Part shown: positions 33,305 through 38,690 of the stretch, piece after piece | How the letters are laid out: every line of letters starts with the position of its first letter | Numbering within the stretch: the first letter of the stretch is position 1 | Source of the DNA: Streptomyces regalis | GTDB taxonomy: Bacteria; Actinomycetota; Actinomycetes; Streptomycetales; Streptomycetaceae | Length of the DNA: 38,690 bases | Direction of reading: 5' to 3' | NCBI RefSeq assembly: GCF_001509475.1 | Contig: NZ_LLZG01000415.1 | Location: 1-38,690 of the forward strand | Program-made: the position numbers and the translations under genes | Notes under the pieces: model-generated | Seen by the model: only the letters and a program-made list of their open reading frames with translations | Database searches by the model: none | Told to the model about the DNA's origin: nothing

Positions 33305-33955
33305 ATGGCCTTCCGCGAGATCAACTCCAAGATGATCGAGGCGACCGTCGTCCCCGGTCAGCGGCTGTTCAGCCAGCGCGGCGCGATGCTCGCCTACAAG
33401 GGCGAGGTGTCCTTCACCCCCAACATGGCCGGCGGCCAGGGCGGGATCATGTCGATGATCGGGCGCCGGGTGGCGAACGAGGACACCCCGCTGATGTCCG
33501 TCGAGGGCAGCGGGTCCGTCCTCTTCGGGCACGGCGGCCACCACGTCCAGGTGATCAACCTCTCCGGCGACACCCTGTGCGTCGAGGCGGACCGCCTCCT
33601 CGCCTTCGAGGGCACCCTCCAGCAGGGCACGATGTTCCTCGGCTCGCAGGGCGGCGTCATGGGCATGGTCCGCGGGCAGATCAGCGGGCAGGGGCTGTTC
33701 ACGACCACCCTCAAAGGGCAGGGAGCCGTGGCCGTCATGGCGCACGGCGGCGTCTTCGAGATCCCGATCACCCCGCAGCGCCCCGTCCACGTCGACCCCC
33801 AGGCCTACGTCGCCCACCACGGCGACGTACGCAACAAGCTGTCCACCGCCCTGGGCTGGCGCGACATGGTGGGCCGCGGCTCCGGCGAGGCCTTCCAGCT
33901 GGAGCTCAGCGGCAGCGGTGCGGTGTACGTCCAGGCGTCGGAGGAGAAGCTGTGA
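33305..33955 (+). CDS. AIM24-family protein 2
   Basis: This 216-residue paralogue of the first protein includes RLFSQRGAMLAYKGEVSFTP, GGIMSMIGRRVANEDTPLMS, VINLSGDTLCVEADRLLAFE, GLFTTTLKGQGAVAVMAHGG and EAFQLELSGSGAVYVQASEE. It shares the GLFTTT and V-x-V-Q blocks with AIM24-1. The ATG lies one base after the upstream stop, and its own stop overlaps the next start. The tight coupling suggests a heteromeric complex made in fixed ratio, which is inference from layout. Confidence 0.88.
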   Translation: MAFREINSKMIEATVVPGQRLFSQRGAMLAYKGEVSFTPNMAGGQGGIMSMIGRRVANEDTPLMSVEGSGSVLFGHGGHHVQVINLSGDTLCVEADRLLAFEGTLQQGTMFLGSQGGVMGMVRGQISGQGLFTTTLKGQGAVAVMAHGGVFEIPITPQRPVHVDPQAYVAHHGDVRNKLSTALGWRDMVGRGSGEAFQLELSGSGAVYVQASEEKL

Positions 33956-34770
33956 GCCCCTACGGAACCCCCGGCGGCTACGGAGCCCCCGCCGGCCCCA
34001 CGGTCTTCGACCCGGCAACGCTGCCCTCCGACGACAACGTCAACGCCTACACCTTCTGCGTGGAGCTCAAGGGGAGCCAGTGGTTCCTGCAGAAGGGGAA
34101 GATGATCGCCTACTACGGCTCGATGGAGTTCAACGGCGTCGGGCACGGCCGACTCGACCGTCTTGTCCGTACGTCCTTTCATTCGCCTCTGCACGCGAGC
34201 GACTGGGTCGTGGCGGAGGGCTCGGGCAAGATGCTGCTGGCCGACCGGGCCTTCGACGTGAACTCGTACGACCTCGAAGACGGCAACCTGACCATTCGCT
34301 CGGGCAACCTGCTCGCTTTTCAGCCAACTCTCGCGCTCAAGCAATCGATCGTGCCGGGTTTTCTGACACTCATCGGAACCGGAAAGTTCGTGGCCGCATC
34401 TAACGGTCCGGTGGTGTTCATGGAACCCCCGATCCGGGTGGACCCGCAGGCACTCGTCGGCTGGGCCGACTGCCCGTCGCCGTGCCACCACTACGACCAC
34501 GGATACATGACCGGCGTGATGGGCGGTCTACGTGCACTGACAGGCCTCGGCGGGGCCTCCGGAGAGGAGCATCAGTTCGAGTTCGTCGGAGCCGGCACCG
34601 TGCTGCTCCAGTCGACCGAGACCCTCATGGCCGAGCAGGCCACGGGGGCGGTTCCACCGGACGCCGGAGTGCCGGGTTCCGGCGGGACCCACACAGGCCC
34701 TTCACAAGCGGCCGGGACACCGCGCCTTCCCGGACAGCTGGGAGACCTCCAGCGTCGCTTCGGGCTGTGA
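33952..34770 (+). CDS. AIM24-family protein 3, with extended tails
   Basis: This 272-residue protein is longer than its two neighbours. It has a Gly/Pro/Tyr-rich lead (SPYGTPGGYGAPAGP), then AIM24-like blocks KGSQWFLQKGKMIAYYGSME, SGKMLLADRAFDVNSYDLED, NLTIRSGNLLAFQPTLALKQ and EHQFEFVGAGTVLLQSTETL. A Pro/Gly/Thr-rich C-terminal tail follows. A WADCPSPCHHYDHGYM segment with two Cys and three His could bind a metal and is absent from the other two proteins. It starts at GTG 33952 inside the preceding stop. Codon use between about 34270 and 34420 is more AT-rich than its surroundings. Confidence 0.87.
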   Translation: MSPYGTPGGYGAPAGPTVFDPATLPSDDNVNAYTFCVELKGSQWFLQKGKMIAYYGSMEFNGVGHGRLDRLVRTSFHSPLHASDWVVAEGSGKMLLADRAFDVNSYDLEDGNLTIRSGNLLAFQPTLALKQSIVPGFLTLIGTGKFVAASNGPVVFMEPPIRVDPQALVGWADCPSPCHHYDHGYMTGVMGGLRALTGLGGASGEEHQFEFVGAGTVLLQSTETLMAEQATGAVPPDAGVPGSGGTHTGPSQAAGTPRLPGQLGDLQRRFGL

Positions 34771-34786
34771 GCGGTAGTCTGCGGAG

Positions 34787-34823
34787 TGTGACATCGAACG
34801 TGTGCGCACACAGTCGTGTCACA
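34787..34823. promoter_or_regulatory. Nested dyads upstream of the second MarR gene
   Basis: The perfect 12-base palindrome GTGTGCGCACAC (34800-34811) lies inside the outer inverted pair TGTGACA (34787-34793) and TGTCACA (34817-34823). The set ends 48 bases before the MarR ATG. A regulator binding its own promoter is the likely use. Confidence 0.55.
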
Positions 34824-34859
34824 GAAAACCCTCACTAGTTCGCCTTTCAACATTTTAGG

Positions 34860-34865
34860 TAGACT
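34860..34865 (+). promoter_or_regulatory. -10 element of a probably leaderless MarR transcript
   Basis: TAGACT ends 6 bases before the ATG at 34872, in an unusually AT-rich 40-base stretch. No Shine-Dalgarno is present. The -35 is unclear. Confidence 0.45.
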
Positions 34866-34871
34866 TCATTC

Positions 34872-35348
34872 ATGGAGACCGAGACGGCCACCCGCTGGCT
34901 GAGCGATGCGGAGCAGTGCGCCTGGCGCACCCACCTGGAGGTCAACAGGCTGTTGACGTACCAGCTCGAAAGGGACCTGCAGCCGTTCGGCCTGACAATG
35001 AACGACTACGAGATCCTGGTGAATCTCTCCGAGTCGGAGGACGTACGGATGCGGATGAGCGACCTCGCGTCGGCCACCCTCCAGTCCAAGAGCCGCCTCT
35101 CCCACCAGATCACCCGGATGGAGAACGCGAACCTGGTCCGGCGTGAGAATTGCGAGTCCGACCGTCGCGGGCTCTACGCGGTCCTCACCGAGCACGGCAT
35201 GGAGACGATGAAGAAGGTCGCGCCGCACCATGTGGCGTCCGTGCGCAGGCACTTCATCGACCTGCTGCCCCCCGAGTCCCTGACGGAACTCGACAAGGCC
35301 CTCAAGCCGATCGCGGATCACCTGCGCGGTCAGCGGGGACGCCCGTGA
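34872..35348 (+). CDS. MarR-family regulator (second)
   Basis: This 158-residue winged-helix regulator has the MarR order: EVNRLLTYQLERDLQPFGLT, MNDYEILVNLSESEDVRMRM, recognition SDLASATLQSKSRLSHQITR, then wing RRENCESDRRGLYAVLTEHG with the conserved D-R-R-G. A single Cys (CESDRRG) lies in the wing, where a redox switch would be possible but is unproven. The ATG at 34872 follows a -10 element by 6 bases. The nested dyads upstream are candidate operator sites. It is followed by a convergent two-component system and does not closely resemble the MarR at 20693. Confidence 0.93.
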   Translation: METETATRWLSDAEQCAWRTHLEVNRLLTYQLERDLQPFGLTMNDYEILVNLSESEDVRMRMSDLASATLQSKSRLSHQITRMENANLVRRENCESDRRGLYAVLTEHGMETMKKVAPHHVASVRRHFIDLLPPESLTELDKALKPIADHLRGQRGRP

Positions 35349-35385
35349 CCCGGGCGGACCCGGCGGGCACCGGCCGACCCGGCGT

Positions 35386-36816
35386 CTACTGAGCCTGCGG
35401 CAGGCGGAGCTCGAACAGGGCTCCGCCCGCCGACGCCCGGCCCACGGTGAGCGAGCCACCGTGCCGTACGGCCACGTCGCGGGCGATGGCCAGGCCCAGC
35501 CCGGCGCCGCCGTCGTCGCGGCTGCGGGCCTCGTCGAGCCGGACGAACCGCTCGAAGATCCGCTCCCGGTCGGCCTCGGCCACCCCGTCCCCGTCGTCCG
35601 CGACGGCCACGACGGCCCACGCCCCGCCCTTCCTGACCGTCACGGTGACCGCCGAGCGGGCGTGCCGCTGGGCGTTGTCCAGCAGGTTGGTGAGCACCCG
35701 CCCGATCTGCCCGCGCGACCCGGCCACCGTCACGACCTGCGCGTCCACCGTCACGCCCGCCCGCCCCTCGGCCTCCCCCCGGGCCACCGCGCCGAGGTCG
35801 AACCGCGTGTCAGCGGGCCGCTCCCCCGCGTCCAGGCGGGCCAGCAGCAGCAGGTCGGCGGCCAGGCCCTGCAGTCGTACGGTGTCCTCCACGGCGCCGT
35901 CGAGATCGAGCAACTCGGGGTGCGCGGCGCCCACTTCGAGCTGGGTGCGCAGGGACGCGATCGGGCTGCGCAGCTCGTGCGAGGCGTCGGCGACGAAGCG
36001 GCGCTGGCGTTCCACCGAGGTCTGCAGGGCGGCCAGCGTCTCGTTCGTGGTCAGCGCGAGGTGGGCGACCTCGTCGTGCGTGTCCGGCACCGGCACGCGG
36101 CGTGCGAGGTCCTCGGAGGCGGTGATCGCGGCCATCTCGCTGCGGATGCCCTCGACCGGGCGCAGGGCGCGCCGGGTGACCAGCCAGGTGACGGCCCCGA
36201 CGACGCCGAGCAGCAGCGGGAAGCCGATCAGCATCACGGTCAACGCGGTCTTCACGGCGCCCTGTTCGGCGGAGAGAGGGGCGCCCGCGTACACGGTGAG
36301 CGTGCCCCTGCCCTCGACCTCGACGTGAACCCTGGCGAAGCGGTAGTCGTCGGTCTCGCCGTCGAGCGTGGCGGTGCCGTTCGTGAAGGTGGTGTGGTCG
36401 CTGATCTCGCCCGGGTCGAGAGATTCGAGGGCCGAGTCGTCGTCCGCGTCGTCGTCGGAGTCCTCACCGCTGTCCGCCTCACCGGGCGAGTTCTGCGCCT
36501 GCGGCCGCACGGCGTCGGTGCCCGTGCCGCTGATCCGCTCCAGGTCCTCGCTGGCCGCGAGCAGCTTGCCGTTCTCGTCGACGACCTGGACGGGTTCGTC
36601 GTTGTCCACCGACAGCGGTTGGTCCGGCCTCTTGATCGCGATGTCCGTGGCGACGGCCCTCGCGGTGCGCTCCGCCTCCGTGCCGGCCTGCCCGACCAGG
36701 TTGGCCCGGAGCGACAGCAGTACGGCGGTCCCGGCCGCGACCAGCGCCACCGCGACGACGAGGGTGGCGGCCAGCGTCGCCCGGGACCGGACGGAGCCGA
36801 AGAGGCGACCTCTCAT
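35386..36816 (-). CDS. Sensor histidine kinase
   Basis: This 476-residue membrane kinase has a first membrane segment TLAATLVVAVALVAAGTAVL and an extracytoplasmic sensor at about 40-195 with a very acidic insert (GEDSDDDADDDSALESLDPG). The second segment is TVMLIGFPLLLGVVGAVTWL, then a HAMP linker. The H-box FVADASHELRSPIASLRTQL carries the phosphorylated His. The N-box LTNLLDNAQRHA, G1 VADDGDGV and G2 GGAGLGLAIARDVA form the ATP domain. Its start overlaps the stop of the response regulator by four bases (ATGA). The acidic insert suggests a cationic stimulus such as metal or cationic peptide, which is inference. Confidence 0.95.
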   Translation of the reverse strand: MRGRLFGSVRSRATLAATLVVAVALVAAGTAVLLSLRANLVGQAGTEAERTARAVATDIAIKRPDQPLSVDNDEPVQVVDENGKLLAASEDLERISGTGTDAVRPQAQNSPGEADSGEDSDDDADDDSALESLDPGEISDHTTFTNGTATLDGETDDYRFARVHVEVEGRGTLTVYAGAPLSAEQGAVKTALTVMLIGFPLLLGVVGAVTWLVTRRALRPVEGIRSEMAAITASEDLARRVPVPDTHDEVAHLALTTNETLAALQTSVERQRRFVADASHELRSPIASLRTQLEVGAAHPELLDLDGAVEDTVRLQGLAADLLLLARLDAGERPADTRFDLGAVARGEAEGRAGVTVDAQVVTVAGSRGQIGRVLTNLLDNAQRHARSAVTVTVRKGGAWAVVAVADDGDGVAEADRERIFERFVRLDEARSRDDGGAGLGLAIARDVAVRHGGSLTVGRASAGGALFELRLPQAQ

Positions 36817-37490
36817 CGCGCGGCCTCCACTCTCTCCAGGCGGTAACCGGCCCCCCGGACCGTCCGGATGAGCCCGGCGCGCAGCTTGCGCCGCAGGGTG
36901 CTGACGTAGACCTCGACGATGTTCGGATCGCCCTCGTACGCGAAGTCCCAGACGTGCTCCAGGATCTCGGCCTTGGACACCACCTCGCCGGCCCGCACCA
37001 CGAGCTGCTCCAGGACGGCGAACTCCTTCGCGGTGAGGGTCACTTCGTCGTCACCGAGGAAGACGCGACGGGCGGCGGTGTCGACCTTGAGGTCCCCGTG
37101 GACGTGCACGGGCGAGGCCCCGGTGCCCTGTCCCCCGCGCCGCAGCAGCGCCTTCACGCGGGCGACGAGGACGACGTACGAGAACGGCTTGGTGAGGTAG
37201 TCGTCGGCGCCGGTGTCCAGCCCCTCGGCCTCGTCGTACTCGCCGTCCTTGGCGGTGAGCATCAGGATCGGCACGTCGTGGCCGGCGGCGCGCAGGGCGG
37301 CGCAGACGCGGTAGCCGTTCATGCCGGGCAGCATGATGTCGAGGATCACGAGGTCGTACGACCCCTCCGAGGCCCGGTACAGCCCTTCCCGGCCGTCGTG
37401 GACGACGTCCACGGCGTACCCCTCGGCCGTCAGGCCCTTGGCGAGCGACAGGGCCAGCCGCTTCTCGTCCTCCACGATCAACAGACGCAT
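36813..37490 (-). CDS. OmpR-family response regulator
   Basis: This 225-residue regulator has a receiver domain with acidic pocket VEDE, phospho-acceptor Asp51 in LVILDIMLPG, Thr in LMLTAKDGE and Lys in DDYLTKPFSYV. A C-terminal winged helix follows with LTAKEFAVLEQLVVRAGEVV, ILEHVWDFAYEGDPNIVEVY and LRRKLRAGLIRTVRGAGYRL. It is coupled to the kinase gene and divergent from the PepSY gene. The 125 bases between them carry three 10-bp-spaced repeats, which fit tandem binding of this family, so it probably controls the PepSY gene and itself. Confidence 0.96.
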   Translation of the reverse strand: MRLLIVEDEKRLALSLAKGLTAEGYAVDVVHDGREGLYRASEGSYDLVILDIMLPGMNGYRVCAALRAAGHDVPILMLTAKDGEYDEAEGLDTGADDYLTKPFSYVVLVARVKALLRRGGQGTGASPVHVHGDLKVDTAARRVFLGDDEVTLTAKEFAVLEQLVVRAGEVVSKAEILEHVWDFAYEGDPNIVEVYVSTLRRKLRAGLIRTVRGAGYRLERVEAAR

Positions 37491-37513
37491 GCGTACAGCG
37501 TGGCAAAGCGAAG

Positions 37514-37550
37514 CTGAAGATCTCTTCAGGGGGCTTCAGGTTCCTCTCAG
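37514..37550. promoter_or_regulatory. 10-bp-spaced repeats, candidate OmpR-type regulator site
   Basis: CTTCAGG at 37524-37530 and 37534-37540 and the related CTCTCAG at 37544-37550 recur every 10 bases. The first is also the right half of the dyad CTGAAGA-TC-TCTTCAG (37514-37529). The element lies between the response regulator and PepSY genes. Confidence 0.6.
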
Positions 37551-37615
37551 CGTCACTTCGGCAGATTGGTTCCCGTCGAAACGACGCGAAACGCGATTAC
37601 CCGGGAGGGAACCCC

Positions 37616-38227
37616 ATGAAGCGCAACATCGTCATCGCCACCGTCGCCGCCGCGGCACTGATCGGAGGCGGCACCGTCGCGGCCTACGCGTCCGGTGACG
37701 ACAGCGCGCCCACGCAGCGTCAGTCGACCGCACGGGTCGCCGACGACCGGGACGACGACGTCACCGAGATCCGCTCGCAGGCCCGCACCGCCGAGGTCAG
37801 CGCCGCCGACGCGATCGCGGCCGCGCTGAAGCACACGCCGGGTACGGCCGTCGCCGCCGACCTGGACGACGACGGCACGGGCGCCTGGGACGTGGACGTC
37901 GTGAAGTCCGACGGCACCGAGTACACCGTCTCGGTCTCGGCCGGCACCGGCAAGGTCCTCGGTGCCCAGCGCGACGCCGATGACGACAACGACGGCCGCG
38001 AGGACCTCGCCGCGCTGAAGGGCGCGAGCGTGGATGCCCGCGAGGCCGCAGAGGCGGGCGCGGCGAAGGGCACCGTCACCGACGTCGACCTGGACGACGA
38101 CGGTCCCGCGGCCTGGAGCGTGGAGACCACCAAGGGCGAGTGGAAGGTCGACCTCAAGACGGGCAAGGTCACCCAGGACCACGACGACCGGGACGGTCAG
38201 GACGACCGCGACGGCGACGACGACTGA
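37616..38227 (+). CDS. Secreted protein with two PepSY-like domains
   Basis: This 203-residue exported protein has a signal peptide NIVIATVAAAALIGGGTVAA with likely cleavage near AYASGDD. Two PepSY-type repeats follow, at about 62-122 (VSAADAIAAALKHTPGTAVA, AWDVDVVKSDGTEYTVSVSA, GTGKVLG) and 137-190 (SVDAREAAEAGAAKGTVTDV, AAWSVETTKGEWKVDLKTGK). Each contains an L-D-D-D-G loop. The tail is very acidic (HDDRDGQDDRDGDDD). The ATG at 37616 has GGAGGG. Members next to two-component systems are often induced by them and may inhibit proteases or act as envelope ligands. Acidic DDD clusters here and in the kinase sensor insert hint at a shared cation. Confidence 0.9.
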   Translation: MKRNIVIATVAAAALIGGGTVAAYASGDDSAPTQRQSTARVADDRDDDVTEIRSQARTAEVSAADAIAAALKHTPGTAVAADLDDDGTGAWDVDVVKSDGTEYTVSVSAGTGKVLGAQRDADDDNDGREDLAALKGASVDAREAAEAGAAKGTVTDVDLDDDGPAAWSVETTKGEWKVDLKTGKVTQDHDDRDGQDDRDGDDD

Positions 38228-38229
38228 CG

Positions 38230-38553
38230 TCAGGCCGCACGCGCGGAATCCCGCACCTCCTCAGGGGCGCCCCCGTCACGGGTGGCGCCCCTGGCCACTG
38301 CCACGGCCGCGAGCAGCGTCACCGCACCGGTCACCGCGAAGCACCACCCCGTCGACACCCGTCCGACCAGCACTCCGGCGACCGCGGTGCCGGCCGTACT
38401 CCCGGCGTTGACGGCCGTGTTCACCCAGGCGCCGGCCTGGACCCGGGCCTCGGGTGCGGCGGCCTCGTCGGCGATGAGATACGCGGTGGTGATGGCCGGG
38501 GCCACGAAGAGCCCGGCGAAGAGCAGTTCCTCGGCGACGGCGTCCAGGGTCAT
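38230..38553 (-). pseudogene. 3' third of an MFS transporter, 5' part missing
   Basis: The readable protein (about 107 residues) begins at 38553 with MTLDAVAEELLFAGLFVAPA and continues TTAYLIADEAAAPEARVQAG and AWVNTAVNAGSTAGTAVAGV. This is the C-terminal part of a drug-efflux-type MFS permease, with the last two or three membrane segments. Upstream the frame soon meets a stop (near 38600), and the sequence no longer resembles a transporter. Composition also drops in GC. The other nine or so helices are therefore absent or displaced beyond the window. The cause may be an insertion. Its stop is 2 bases from the convergent PepSY stop. Confidence 0.7.
38262..38293 (+). terminator. Hairpin that may end the PepSY transcript
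   Basis: Perfect 10-bp arms CAGGGGCGCC/GGCGCCCCTG enclose a second small stem CCCGT/ACGGG. It begins 35 bases past the PepSY stop and lies within the 3' end of the MFS remnant. Confidence 0.5.
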
Positions 38554-38690
38554 TCGCAGTTCGTCAATTGGCTTGGGTTTCCTGGGCTCTGTTCGGTGTC
38601 ATGGCCGCGTGGCGGATGAGTGGCGTTTGTCCGCCTGTCATGCTTTCGGGTGAGAGTTGCGGTCGAGGGGAGTGGTCGCTTCGATGACGT
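38554..38690. other. Window-end segment of foreign-looking sequence
   Basis: GC is lower here than in the rest of the window, and the transporter frame is lost. A plus-strand ATG at 38684, or GTG at 38673 with GAGGGG just upstream, could open a gene that runs out of the window, for example a transposase. This cannot be verified from the visible bases. Confidence 0.3.

Overview
The window is chromosomal DNA of a Streptomyces or a very close relative. GC is very high, third codon positions are almost all G or C, GTG starts are common, stop/start overlaps (ATGA, GTGA) are frequent, and the gene content is typical of the genus: XRE/DUF5753 plus DUF397, DUF6230/DUF6114, coenzyme-B12 isobutyryl-CoA mutase, AIM24 proteins and a whiE-type aromatic polyketide cluster. 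From memory, most of the non-pigment genes match the S. coelicolor core block around SCO5403-SCO5430 in order and content. That comparison is recalled, not computed.

Layout. 1-1760: a regulator triad made of a HATPase-fold protein cut by the window edge, an XRE/DUF5753 regulator and a DUF397 protein. 1893-5027: a carbohydrate ABC importer (lipoprotein and two permeases). 5431-6168: a second XRE-like regulator. 6430-12499: central carbon metabolism, with pfkA (minus) divergent from pta-ackA and then pyk, closed by a strong terminator. 12592-15799: a frameshifted small gene and a three-gene envelope/secretion operon (DUF6230, DUF6114, a Ser/Asp-rich secreted protein). 16463-20563: a CnoX-like thioredoxin-TPR protein, a TetR regulator, isobutyryl-CoA mutase large subunit (icmA) and a DUF3817 membrane protein. 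20693-21202: a MarR regulator.

21266-30964: a whiE-type (spore-pigment-like) type II polyketide cluster. The minus-strand core runs WhiE-I-like, cupin, KS-alpha, KS-beta/CLF, ACP, aromatase/cyclase, TcmI-type cyclase. A WhiE-VIII-like FAD hydroxylase lies on the plus strand. Three genes go beyond the eight-gene whiE set I know: a P450 with an unusual I-helix, a stand-alone ABM-fold protein coupled to it, and an ACMSD-type amidohydrolase/decarboxylase after the FAD hydroxylase. The cluster sits inside an otherwise core-like block and separates two DUF3817 paralogues.

31792-38690: a thiamine-binding (MTH1187) plus DUF3817 pair, three consecutive AIM24-family genes, another MarR regulator, a two-component system (histidine kinase and OmpR-type regulator) beside a secreted PepSY protein with 10-bp-spaced repeats in its promoter, and the 3' third of an MFS transporter that is broken at the window end.

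The KS/CLF/ACP set should build the polyketide chain. The cupin, the cyclases and the WhiE-I protein should fold it, and the FAD enzyme, P450 and amidohydrolase are the candidate tailoring steps. The most notable non-coding signals are a 24-bp perfect palindrome on the icmA promoter, a 45-bp copy of icmA coding sequence beside the icmA stop, an echo of the start of the 20231-20563 DUF3817 gene across a terminator, nested dyads before the second MarR gene, and several predicted leaderless promoters.
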